Shown here piece after piece: positions 12,691 to 25,697 of a stretch of 64,000 nucleotides of DNA (position 1 is its first letter; the number at the start of each line of letters is the position of its first letter). Both the position numbers and the translations under genes were made by a program. Source of the DNA: Karalla daura (Eukaryota; Chordata; Actinopteri; Chaetodontiformes; Leiognathidae); contig CM055196.1 in assembly GCA_029224185.1 (NCBI GenBank), positions 20,548,509 through 20,612,508 of the forward strand, read 5' to 3'. The notes beneath the pieces were generated by a model. It had not been told where the DNA came from and did no database searches. It saw nothing but the letters and a program-made list of their open reading frames with translations.

Positions 12691-13207
12691 TACCCGCCAC
12701 TTTCAACCCAAAATAAACAGCCTGTAACACGGAAAGCCCGGGAACGCTGCGCAACAACTTAAACAGCGCTCCAAATGTTCCAGCTCCATACATCCATTTT
12801 ATTTTTCCACAGTTTGCGCAGCTTGCACTGACTTTCAAATGCTGGTTGCAGTGGAAAATGGTGGTGGTTCGTACATGGCAGAACAGGCTCCTTTCTCTCT
12901 CCTCCCTGCGTCACCACAAACCAATGTATTTTTGAGCTGATAAAAAAAAGTTTTCATCATTATTTCAGATGTGATGTGAGTCTAACAGCAGTTTATTTTG
13001 ACTGTAGTAGTGGTATGTGAGTCATTACATATGAAGATGAAGCGTAACTCAAACAACAACCATCTATGCTTTTGTAAACGATGCTTATTTTAAAAAGGTG
13101 CGAATGAGAAAATTTCTACTTGGTTTACTTAACCTTCCTTTAAATAGATTCAACTGACTGAGCGTGAACGACTTTTTCCAGCTCCACCCTGCTACACACA
13201 GTTAAAT

Positions 13208-13230
13208 ACAAACACACACACACACACACC
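13208..13230. repeat. CA microsatellite (short)
   Basis: About 10 CA units in intron 1, with an AAATACAAA flank. Confidence 0.9.
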
Positions 13231-15187
13231 TAGAAATTAACAATGCAGTTGGAGGAAGGCTCCTTGCTCTTTGCTGTCTTCTCCCTGTGTTTGGTTCAGT
13301 TTATCTGAGCCGGATCAAACCGGCAATCTCCTGGTCCCGAGCCAGCTTCTTTTTCTTTTAACCCCCACATCTCAGTTCGTTTCAGCCCGAGAGTGAAACG
13401 TACCATCTGCCTCCGTGAAGTCATCCCTGCCTACACACGGCATAATGTGGCTCCAACACAGAATAGTCATTTAACGTAAACACTGGTTTTGTTAGGTCTG
13501 AGGCGCTCATGCCACATCTGTGCTACTAGTTTAAACATGTGGTGACAAAATTACTCCTGGGGGCCGGAAGACAAAGTGCGTCCCTGCCAAATCAGTTTGC
13601 TGACGGCGGCCGCCCTGCACGCCGCAGAGGGCCCGGAGGGCCGGCGTGGCAACGCGTGTCCGCCAAACACAGGCTGCTGTTTACTGAGCATCACTCACAC
13701 CCTCTGGCAGCTGTTCTGCTCCGTGCAGATGCAGCAGCAGAAGACGTGCAAGCAGGAGATGTCCGGCTGACGGCGGCAGCAACCTTCACCTTGTTAGACA
13801 CACACACACACACGCAAAAAAATGACGCTCTCTCTCCCTCTGTGGCCGGACATCTCTCATGGTTTTCATAACAGGCGTCATGACACAATCTGCTCACAGA
13901 TTCAACAGGTATGTGTTGCTGTACCAATGCGATTAGATCAACTGGAGGTATGAATACCTCCTTGGTAATATCTCCTGCTTCACCTGGAAACAGTTTTTTC
14001 ACTTATAGTCTGAGGCAGGATTATGCATTTTGACCACTACCGCACAGGCTAAAAGCTGGGTGGGCGGGTATTATTGAAAAACCTGGGTCATATTTTTTAT
14101 GCAGAATCTCATTTAGATGATACAATGTGTAGTCGGAGGAAATAACATGAGCAGGTCAGTCACCTGGATGATTAGAGCAGGGGATTTGGGAATGCTGAGT
14201 ACTGATAGAGGATGATATTTCTTGCCCCTGCAGTTGGAGGCTTGGGTGTATGTGCAGAGTTTGACACCAGAAGGACATATTCACATTCACCTGATAAAAG
14301 AGGATGTTTCTTTGCATTAACTGAAAATATGGCTTTAAATATTCAATATTCAATTCAATATTCACGTGCATGAGCTGTGATATTATGAGTAATTCAAACC
14401 GCAGATCAGATGCGTTCATAAAAAAAGAAACAGAAGATGCAACCTGATGCAATATCCAACAATATCACAGCGCTTTTTGTGTTTGTGTATTCAGTGTCCT
14501 GACTGGACAGTCATTATTTAGCATGTCTGCAGCGGATCCCCTGTCAGGAAAACGTGAATCGTCCTGGGCATTTGAACAAATAACCACTGTTGTGTTTGCT
14601 CTGGTGGAGACAGTCTCCTTGGTTTTATGGGTGAAAGCCCTAAAAAGGGAAGCAAAGAAAGAAGCTTGTGAGAGGGTCATGAGTCAGATCTGAAGCCACA
14701 GCGCCACGAGTTCATGGGCATCAGCTCGCACAACCTCAGGGATGCCTCAAAGACAGAATGCACAATAACATTTAGAAATACAAAATGCTCAGAGAGAGAC
14801 AGGGAGCTTCCAGTGTGTTGAAAAAAAGAAGAAGGGAAACTTCTGAAGAGAGTCTGGGGAGAGAGAAACCTTCAGAAATACAAAGAATGAGTGCAGTAAA
14901 ACTGAGACCTACATCAGACGTCTCTTTTTCTATTTCCCGTTTGTCTAAGTTGGCACAGAACTTCAGCAGACAAGCAGACAGACAAGGTCCTTATTACACC
15001 CTATTTGCATTTAGATGATAACAAGAGCCGGGAGTTTGAATGCACTGTTGTTTCAACAACTTCTCTGTGTCTCCAACAGATGTAATTACAAGTAATGCAC
15101 CTCATTGCCTCTGACTGATTACAGTGTTATTTCTTCATCTCGGCGGAGAGAAGTTGCCCATATTCTCCCTTCACGTACCCCCCCACC

Positions 15188-15188
<1 letters not shown>

Positions 15189-15220
<32 letters not shown>
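15189..15220. repeat. CA microsatellite
   Basis: About 16 perfect CA units next to a short C-rich stretch. Confidence 0.95.
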
Positions 15221-15222
<2 letters not shown>

Positions 15223-18200
15223 ATCCAAAATGAGCCCGTCTGATTCAACTCAAGGCTCGTCAGTGTATCTGAAACAACAATATGTATTACAGACGAGCTT
15301 GGTAAAGTCACACTGACTCCCGTGACGCGCCACCCACATCACAGATGACAGCGGCTCTGCACAGACTGCGTCTAAACTAGGAGACTGATCCATGAAGGTG
15401 TTCTCCTCAGAGTTAACGCCGAATACGGGGACTGATCATCTGTGACAGCAGCCTTCATGACTCCTCAGAAACTCTGCAGTATGTATATATACATAGAAGA
15501 GACGCACAAATGCTGTTCTGTTGGGGAAACCTTTGGGATCGCTGCTCAGCAAGATATTGATCAAACAATGTTCCAGGGGTTCAGGATTCCTACAGTGCAA
15601 GTTGAAATCTAGTTTGTTTTACGCCTTGATGAGGCTGGGCTGCCCTGAAAATGGTTGACGCTTCAGTATGAGTCAGCTTATAAATAATGGACAGAGGTTA
15701 AGTATTTTAGGTAAGAAACATGAACTCATTAAAAACAAATTATACATCGAAATTGCTTTTGGGCTCTCAAACATGATTATAAAACCAGGAAAAGCACAGC
15801 TGAGTTTCAACAGCTGGCATGTGCAACCAACACATTTTCCTATTTTGTCAGAATACTATACAATACAACCGAACGAGAACCGCAAAATTACACAAGCGGC
15901 CTCCTAGGGTGCAGCGTACCACAACACACCGCATGATGACACAACACGACAACCAGAGCGACACGCTGACGGTAACAAAAAGAAACATCTCGCACAACCT
16001 ACAATAATCAAGCCTTTCAATATTTCGACATGAAATACGCCATGAATCTGTGCCACATGTGGGGGCCTTCTATAAGCCTCTTGTATCGGGATGCTGCCTG
16101 TGAATCACGGCCTTTAAACAGGACGTGATTCGTGATTCTGCGCAATCCATTTCGCGCCTGTCTCCAGACCTTTGTGTCTTACAGCTGTTTCATCAGTGAA
16201 CTATAAAGGCATCCATTACCGGCTTACCTGGTCAGTGTTTCAAAGCACATACAGTATTCCCCTAGCCCGTGTACACTGCGTCGGAATGCATCTGCTAATA
16301 TAGATTTGCTGCGTCCCACGAGCCTCTCATCCATCATCTCGTAGACAAATGTTTAATCATGCCGTGGCACAATTACATGTACTGATGAAAGTGCCACACA
16401 CGGGTGAATAATTTGATGGTATGAGACATGCCATGGGCACAGATGGCTGGCGCAGGTTTCGTGCATAATTCCCGTATCGCGACACGTAGTTTTACATACA
16501 ATGCTGACAGCTCCGTGGCTATATTTAGATTTATGAACGCATTTGTTCGTCTCGTGGAGGAGCTCGATGGCTTTTTGCCCGCTTCAGGTGGAGAACGTGG
16601 AACGAGGTTGTCAGCCGATGATGAATCCAGAGGTTGGAGAGAAACAGTCATCTGGGCATTGGCGGAATAGAAAAAGTGAGGGATGTGGGTTTTATTCACT
16701 GCTTGGAGCGAAATCTCCATTGAGACGGTCACCGTCTCGACGGACCCTAAAAATCAATGCTTGCCTCCGCTAAACCGTGTAGCTGAAAACGGAACAGAAA
16801 GCAACAGAGAACCACTGAAAACGATGGTGGAGAGAAAAATAAGAACAAACCCCTGAGGGTTTAAACATTTACCCAGACGGCTGGTCATTCTATGTATTGA
16901 TTGAGTGAAAGATTCTCTTGTAATTTCAATTTTTTTTCTCTCACAAATAGAGAAAAGTTGTTCTTACATGTATCCTGACTCATCACATGCAGACGTTTGG
17001 GCAGGAACGGACAGGACAGTAACCCTCATTCTCGATTTGTTCTTTCCTCTTCTTTCTTTCTTTTTCTTACAAAATAGAAGCTTGTTTAACTTCTAGACTT
17101 CCATATGTAGCCCTATCTCACTCTCACATCAGATGACATGGTACAGAGCGGCCAAAGTTCACATATGGAGGAGGGTGGAGTGGTTGGATGGGTCGACCAC
17201 ATATAGATTTTTAGAAAGAGCAGAAACACAGAAATAGACAAAAGCTGGTGTCTTGCTTCTGGCCTTTCCATACAGTAGCACTGTGTTTTGCTGGATGTAA
17301 AGAATGTGACGGTTTGTGGCAGATTGTCATCAGCTCTAACTAACTGGCTATAGTTGGGTGAAAAATGAATGAATGTTTTTCTAAAGTTTTTCTTTTTTTG
17401 CAGAAACATGTGACACCATTGTTTATAGATATGATCCAACAAGGGGAAATGGTAAATATTAACCATACATGCTGTTATGCCTTTAATTTATTGCTTGAAA
17501 GCAAACATCTGTTATTCTTGACATAAATTTCTGCGGCTGTACAGTTTTAAAGACCGAATAATGCAGCGGGTCCAACAGACCTGAGCACTGGGAACCGAGA
17601 AATGAAAACATGAACTCCACACAAGGGCTAATCTCTTCCCAATGTGTGAACAGACTGGGATGTAGCCTAGAAGACTTTCCCTGCACTCCAGTAGGCCGAT
17701 GTATAATAATAGGGGAGTAACTGTGGTTACCTCATCTATCAATGTGATGCAGATAAATTGTATGCAGCCTCGTTTGTGACCTCATCCTTGCATTGCAGAA
17801 TTTGCCCCTGGATGTGTGGAGAAATCCAAGCCTGGCCAAGGCTGAAGTGATAGCGAAAAGTGTCAGGCATTGTTTAACAACTGTTGATGGGTGTTGAGAG
17901 AAGTGATAGAAAAAGAACAAAGTGAAAACAACGCAGCATACACAGAGAAACTCGATGGCGTCGACCCGTTAATCGGGTTTCGATTAACTGCAAAGCAGCA
18001 ACGTCAGAGTGTAATTTCGGCATACCATGAACTTTTATTACCTATAAAGTTTGTTGCGTTAAGTCATAAAGTACAGCGCATCAGCTTCCAGCGTGTTTAA
18101 GAACAAATAGTGTACCTTGCTTAAAATATGCAAATGAATTCATTTAAAAGTCTACTTCTCTGCTCCTTCTCCCTGCGGATGAGTGAAAGTGTGTCATGAT

Positions 18201-21200
18201 GGTGCCGTTACTGATAATAGTCCTTCCCGGAGCCGCCGCTCTGTCCTTCACCTTCTTTCTTCTCCATTTCCCTAATAATGTTTTATGAACATGTGTTCAA
18301 CATCCTGTCATTTGGCAGATATTGGCACCCTGACCACACGTCTCATTTAACAGTCCTGCAGGTCAATTATACAATGCTGTGTAAGCACTGGACTCACCTT
18401 TTACGACTGAAAAGGACGTTTTTTTTTTTTTTACTTTGTGGCCTAACCTTCATATTCACTGCTATTAACTGACCAGGCGATACTAATGGCAGCTTTACAC
18501 TTTGAGATGGAACTTCTGTTTTGAAGTCAATAAAGCTGCACATCGTGTTTACAAGCAGGCTGCCAGAAATAGGGCCTCGGGGCCAAAGTTGGCCTGACTT
18601 AAGGTTTGATTTGGTCCACCAGATGTTTCCTGTGAATAACAATTAACATGTAATTTGAATAAATTACTCTTCTCTTTTCTTCAAGGTTAAAATGTTCCTT
18701 AAATACTGTATGTATATGATCGGTAATTGTTAATTACTTGTAATGTGAGCACAGCTGGCGGGAAGTCGGTCAATTCAGTGTTCAACCATTTTGCTTTTGC
18801 ACCATAGGATGCATTTTGTGCTTTCAGCTTGTGAGCCGCCCTTAAGTTTCTTTTTTAGAGAAATGGTTGGGCACGGCTGGTTTATATTAAGAGACGCCAT
18901 AGTTAATGTTAATCAAGTCAACTTTTTTAAGACTGATTTTCACTGATGCTCAGAAAAGCAGTTTGTGTTTCTCACTTCACTTTCAATCAGGTGAAACCTA
19001 CCAAAACTGAATCATAAGATGCCTAATGTGGAAATTTAATGAGGACTCTCCTTTGGAAATAAAGTCAATGCGTGTTTTTCTACTGGAGCCGACGGCCTAA
19101 GGTGCTATTTTCATGCCTTCTGGCGTACATCAAGATGCTCATTTTGACAAAAGCTGTTTCATTAAGATGAAATCGAGATATGCACAGGGCATATTTGCAG
19201 GGTGTGCTCACTTGATTGACAGATCCTCTGGGACTCATCAAAAAAGAAAAAAAAAAATCTTAATACGTGACTCGCCATGAAGTCTGAGCTCCACCACGAT
19301 TCCTTTGTTGTGTCCCAGATTTGAATTTTAAGACTGAGAGAGGCACAAAAATGTAGATCATACACAAGTTCCAAACTTCAAAATGCTCCTTTGGAAAAAT
19401 TATGAGCGGCAACACTGAACAACCATCCGTGATATGTGAGAGCAAGGCTATGCAAGCAAAGCTCTCGATTTACCATTCCATCTCCATTCCAAACCTCATC
19501 CATGAGGCCAGGACCTGTGGTTGGTGACCGAAAGAATGAGATTGTGGATACAAATGGCTGAAACGAGTTTTCTCTGCACAACGGCTGGACTCTCAGTCTC
19601 AAAGATAGGATGAGAGGCTTGGACATTTGGGAAGGACTTAACGTAGAGCTGCTACTGGGTAAGCAGATGAACATGAGGTGATACGGGACACGTGTACAAC
19701 TGCTGATTTTCCTCTTTGTTCGATTTCACCTCTGTCACATAATCTCACTGGGAAATTGATATTTTAATGTACAATAACAACTGATGTAGTTCAAAAATAT
19801 GTGGCGATATTAATGGTGATTCGCTTTAATCGGTGCTTATTGATACGACTTTTTAACTCCCTTGGCTCAGTCATAATCAGAGGACTATCACAGAATAAAT
19901 GAGTGTTAAAATAAAGTCAAGTGCCTTTGAATTCGTTCCCTCCGGAGATACAGAGGAACACTTCAATCTGTGTCAAAAAACCTTGATCACGGAGCCAAAC
20001 ATCCAAGCGTAAGGAAAGTGGTGATAATCCCCTTTTAAGGTCCGACCGTTGGGTTTACAAAGCTTCTGGCGGGCATTCTCTTTTATATTCGCTTTTACTT
20101 CCATCTCCTGCAGGTACTCCTTGTGCACAGTATTTGGGACATTTATTGTGACTTATTTATTGTGATTTAAACATCACTCCCTTGAAATGATTTAAACATA
20201 ATCCAGAAAGGGAACTGTCATACGTTTTCATCCATCGAGCTTGTGTGGGAGGTGAGCAAGGTTAAACTTTTGCCTCCTCTTTTTGGGACAGGAGGCCTCC
20301 TTCATCCCAAACCCAAACCATGTGCAGATGTGTTCTCTGGTGCTTACCCCGCTAAGTAAGCAAACCCCGCACAATGTCAATATGTGTGAGAAGTGATGAG
20401 CCACATGGTTTGAACATGCATATATTAAATCACATACCTCACAGGGAGATCAGATTCCATGCCAGAGGATATGATAATCATAAATCTGGGGATTAGCTTT
20501 TTGTGTATTTCACAGATCTGAAGGATCTGTCAAGTTGGCAACACATTCCAGCAGAAACAGAAATCTTGTGTCTCACTCACGTTGAAAATGTAAACAGATC
20601 GTGAAACAGTTACTCCATTGTTGTTAAAATGCGTTCTGTACATTTGGAAGCAGATGAGTGAGATTTTTCCGACCGTAATCATTTTTATTGCGCATGTATT
20701 TCTCTCTCAAATGTTCAATATGAAATGTTCAAAATCATCAGTGGGCCAGCTAATCTGAGACATACAGCGGATATGAGCATGAGACCAACGTTAGCCTTTG
20801 GGAAAATAATTCCAGCAGTCACGTCGAAATATTTGGTGTGACAGCTGCCATCACCTGCGAAGCTGCTGTTTACTTGTTTACTCTTGATGAAATGAACGGC
20901 TTACAAAGTCATTAATTTACCATTCAAACGGCTCGGGCTAACCCAGTTGAAAGCTGTCTGAGAGTAATTAAAACTGCTCTGGATTTAAATACATTCTTGA
21001 GTGTGTATGCTAACGGCCCTTTTGGGAGCTTCTTGGACTAATCGCAGAGACTGGGAAGTGTGTTCCTTTTTGCTAATGGGTGAACACATGATTTCACAGC
21101 TCCCAATGCGATTATACTCTTATTAGGGTCAGACATTCATAAAGACTCATTAGCAATTTTTCCCATCATGTGTGTGGGTGATATCGTTTCTATCTCTTTT

Positions 21201-22187
21201 GGTGTGCGCAGCCTCATCGCTTTGATTCCACTCACTCGTCTCCTTTGAACCAATTTGTAAGGCACAGAGAGTGCTCACACCCAAACTTAATGACAAGCAA
21301 AACTCTGCCCAGAAAGGCACAAAGGGTGAGAGCTCCTCTTGGCTTGGTTCAATGTCACACATGGTTTCCAATGGTTCAGTTTTTACGAAGGCTTTAAAAG
21401 GTACGACGGGTGTTCTGTATGCAGACATCGTTCAAAAACTCCTCGTGTTGATAATAAAAAGAGGCAGGATAAGGGGTGGAAAGGTGGTGACTGAAATAAC
21501 CTGATTTAATTCCTCTTACTTGTAACAACACCGCCCCTTTAAAGAGAGGTCACTGCCTGCAATTCATTGCTGCATTGTGCTTCAGTACACTCTTCTGCGT
21601 TGGGTTCCCACCTGCAGGGATGGTTTAGGTTCAAGTTAATTGAATAATGTGCAGGTACGCAGCGATGGCAACAAAATGAATGGCTGACGAGTCGACGCTG
21701 ATAATTGTTGGCTGTGTGTTTGGCTTCCATCTCAAATGGTATTCTGGGCAATGTGTTCAGCAGTTTTGTAAAGGCTGCATGACATTTTATTTCCTTTCTT
21801 TGAGTCACATAATGGGTGTGGCGCTCCATCCGGCACAGTTAATTCTTAGAAGCTTCCTTATTTGGATCTATTTATTAAAGCTGCATGAAGCCGGAGTGCT
21901 GGTTCCTGCCTTTAAATGTGAGCGGAGCAGTAACTCACCCCGATCCACTGACAGAGCCGCAGCCATCGCTGCACAACGATCGTCATCAATCAGACTAATC
22001 TACATTAAACACAATTTCTAAACCATGACACGTTTGTTTCAAAGTTTTTCACAGAACAAAGGACATAAATCTGGATAAAAATAAAACAACGGAGATCCGA
22101 ATGTATTGGCAGCAACAAAAGTGAAATGCTTAAAATGTATGACTCATCCATCTGCCTTCATGCTTCAGATGGCCACACACGAAAAAG

Positions 22188-22201
22188 CACACACACACAC
22201 A

Positions 22202-22260
<59 letters not shown>

Positions 22261-22264
22261 ACAT
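22188..22264. repeat. CA microsatellite (long)
   Basis: About 38 CA units with single interruptions (CAGA near 22200, CTCA near 22255). It is the longest dinucleotide array in intron 1. Confidence 0.95.
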
Positions 22265-22439
22265 ACTGTATAAATACACAAGGATCCCCATTTCCTCCTC
22301 GCACACAATTCTCCCGATGCGCCACAGACATGCTCAGTTCCATCCACTCAGGCAAAAACAGCCACAAACAGACAGCCTCCGATGCAGATAAAGCGCCTCC
22401 TAATTAAGTGAAAGCGTATGCATGTGCTGGTGGCATGAA

Positions 22440-22565
22440 GGTTATAGAGGGGGATTTATGACTGCAGGGATGTCAGTTTGAATCCCTAACTGAGCTGGGG
22501 GTTGAAAGATGTCGTTTCCTCCCACAGAAAATGAGAAGCCTCTGAGCAAGACACATAATCCGCAG
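22440..22565 (+). repeat. Probable degenerate tRNA-headed interspersed repeat
   Basis: The stretch contains a B-box-like GTTTGAATCCC after TGACTGCAGGGATGTCA, and further on GAGCAAGACACATAATCC. The second motif resembles the conserved GAGCAAGACACTTAACCC block I know from abundant fish repeats. The identification is from memory of the pattern, and the boundaries are approximate. Confidence 0.5.
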
Positions 22566-23228
22566 TTAACACTTGTGGCTTCCCACTGCGAAGGTGCCTG
22601 ATGACATGAACGTGAAGCCGGATGTTACTAAACACTGAGAAACTCCTCTATCGCCCAAGTACTCATCGCCCTCCGAACACGCCGTATGGAGAAGACAATT
22701 CCACCACATGGAAAAAAGAAACCCAAATGCACCGGATGTGGTGAGCAAACGTAAACTGTGAGATAAAACTTTGGAAAGCTGAATGGCACGACACACAAAC
22801 ATGAAATTTGGTTCGCAGATGCACGACCCTCGCAGACACAACAGCGTGTGTTTTGTGAAGCTGATGACATGGAATGTGTTGTGCTGCGTTTTTACTGCGT
22901 TTGTCCTTTAGCTCTGCCAGCCTTTGAGGTGGTTTTGGAGCGAGGAGAAGAGGGCTCTTTTTTAAACATTTATAAGCTACGGGGCGACGGCGCTGCAGAA
23001 AAGGGAGGGGCCGTCCAATCCAGGCCGTGGAGGAAACCGCCTCCCCCCTACCAAAGAAAAAACCAAACCAAACAAACGGCACAAAAAGTTATTTTTCAGA
23101 TGGCTACTGTAAAAGGGAGCCTTTGTGTTCTCCTAAATCTGCTCCAACTGACACTTGACTATGTGCAGCAAAGGAAAAGGACAAATGGAAAGAAAGACTC
23201 AAAGAGAAAGTACGCAATGTACCCACTG

Positions 23229-23274
23229 GGAGGAGGAGGAGGAGGGGGAGGAGGAGGAGGAGGAGGAGGGGGGG
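23229..23274. repeat. GGA trinucleotide microsatellite
   Basis: Mostly GGA units with two longer G runs. All-purine on the plus strand over about 46 bases. Confidence 0.92.
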
Positions 23275-23526
23275 TTTCTGGTAAGCAGCGATGGGTATAT
23301 TTTGGGGGAAAAGAGCTCCTTCTGGAGGCTTCTGATCCGCTGTTTCACCAGAAGGCCTTGGCGTTGTGTCAGGGCGTTGGTCGTGTTTCCAACAGCGTCA
23401 CTTTCTGTGCGACAGCAGATTCATAAGACCTTAATAATGTGCTTTATTTTTATCTGCTCCGCTCGTGTGATGTGGCAGAGCTCACCACAGCACTTACGTT
23501 CAATGAGAAGCCGCGGTTAAAGTAAG

Positions 23527-23553
23527 TCACACACACACACACACACACACACA
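23527..23553. repeat. CA microsatellite (short)
   Basis: About 13 perfect CA units in intron 1. Confidence 0.92.
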
Positions 23554-25631
23554 AAGTACAAGAGTGGGAGAAATGTGTTGCACTGTTTGTCCACAGGGGA
23601 GAAGGCTCATGACGGATGCTGACGCTCACAGCTGTTGCCATGCGACTACAGACAACCCGCGTGAAGCATTTACAACCAGATATAATGATTCCAGACCCGG
23701 TTTGGCTCCCTCAGCACCTAAAAGCCGGAGCATTCCCTAAGTGTTGTTGCCAGTGTAAGTACTCGGCAGGAAGATGCCTGCTTAGCATCTGAATACCTGC
23801 AAACTGACACGATACGAGCGTCCGTTTGAAAGTCTTCACAGAGCTGTTCACTTCAGGTTCTCACATTTCTGGCGATTCAGAGTTGAGAAAGAAAGCAGCC
23901 TCAGTTTAGGGACACAGTCTCTGTGTTAGATGTTATAATGACGTTGGAAGCACATATATGTAACGCTGCATATGTCGCCTCTCAGAATTCACGACACGGG
24001 TCCCGTGAATCCGATGTAAATGAGCTGTGGCCTGTAGATATGAATATATTCACAGTTGTTTATTAGAATTTAAATGAGGTTGAGGAATTGAATTCCACAG
24101 GCCAAACGAAGCCTGTATATTTCTGACTGCTAATGAATGCTGTTCCAAAACGCACTGATTCTCAATAATCCTGCCAACGGCGTCCAGTACCATCCAGCTG
24201 GCACTCAGATGTTCTGCAGATGCGCTCAGTTTCACCAAGACTAAAGCCCATGGAAATAAATGCACCCAGAACACAGTGCAGTGCAAAGTATGGAATGCGT
24301 GAATGATGCATTTTCATAAACATGCTTAGCTGTGTGACTCCCATGCCAGCAGTAACTCTGGGGAGATACAGCGGGACATTTGTTGTCTGAACGTCCGGGG
24401 CTGCACAGGATGCTGCGCTCTCAGTCCATGGAGTCAGACGAGGTGACTGATCAGTTGATATGCGTCACGCATCCACATTTTGTTTGTTATTGCTATCCAC
24501 AGGCGGAAATTGCACAAAACCATATCTGGACACCTACGTGGGGAATAATATCACCCCGGAAAAAATCTAACATACATAGAAATGCTCTGGTTCAGACAGT
24601 GAATTAACTGAGCGTTTTTGATGTTATTCTGAAACCGGGACACAGACAGAATTACGCCATCATTGGGTGAGGGTCAGGAGGTGCAAGTTCTTCCATTTCT
24701 TGGCCTGTGAGGAGGAGACTGAGACACTCGGGCGAGGTAGGGTGGAGCAGTGCAGCATAGGGCTGGTCCTGTTGCATTTGGCAAAGCCATCGAGCGCCGT
24801 ACTGCCACAGCGTCCTCCTCCTCCTCACACAATACCCGTTCACGGCTTCACAGTGATTCGCTAAAGTCATACCATATGCCCCAAAGAGTCAGAGGTTCGC
24901 CGGTTGAAGGTCATTTATCTTCATTTCACTGAACCTGTTTTTTTTTTTTTGAAAGAAATCCTTTTTTTTCCAGTGCACGATTGACAGGAAGGAAGTATAT
25001 CCGTCTGTAACACAGTACACCTGCTCATAGTTAAAGCCTCATTCATAAATCCACTACAACAGCCTGTTACTGTACATAGTATCCCACTCCAGTATTTCTC
25101 GACAGACAGCCCGTGTTCAGGGCCACTAGCTTTGTTTCCAGATGACCTCACTCTGCAGCCATGTGGGTTCAGGTGGAGACCACCATCAATAGTTTATGAC
25201 TTGCATTTAAAGGAGGCTGGAGAAGGTCCGTTCTGGTCGGGGTAAAACCATTATCGTCTGTGAATGATTAATTCATCGGACAGTTAGACTTCATGTCACC
25301 CCCAACATAATGGAAAAAAAAAGCCATCTGATGATGATGGAGTAATTGAATCAGTGTGAAAGGGTGACACTGGAATATTTTTAGAACATGTAGGTGTAGG
25401 AGTTACAGTGAATTTCGTTTTGAATCTTGATGTTTTGTGTGTTCCTAACTTCTTCATCATGAGCTCTGATTTAAATATATCCAAATAAACCAAAATGCTG
25501 TTCATTATTTATGAGTAATATGCAGCAGTCATCTGTCTTAGAAATTGTTTCCACTTAATTTTTGTAAATTTTTTTTGAGCACATGTATCTTAAATGTGTA
25601 CATCTGTCATTGAGACTCTTCTATTGCTGCT

Positions 25632-25697
25632 ACATCTTATCATATCAAATCATAGCACATTATATTGTATCATATCACATCATATCATGCCTTATCC
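25632..25697. repeat. Degenerate ATCAT-rich repeat
   Basis: Repeated ATCAT, ATCATATC and similar words with scattered substitutions. It looks like an old, decayed short tandem array. Confidence 0.65.

Larger units (their letters stand above)
12001..22000 (-). other. Intron 1, central part: no gene seen
   Basis: This is non-coding intronic DNA. It holds a pyrimidine (TTC-rich) tract at 12655-12690, CA arrays at 13208-13230 and 15189-15220, and a small GC-rich patch with a GCGGCCGC site at 13606-13613. A short perfect hairpin lies at 17968-17988. A CpG-richer stretch at about 16080-16760 overlaps unremarkable open frames. I recognise no exon or mobile-element protein. Confidence 0.75.

Noticed and set aside
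22848..23426. 192-codon plus-strand open frame with polyglycine
   Set aside because: The length depends on the GGA array. The rest shows no family feature.
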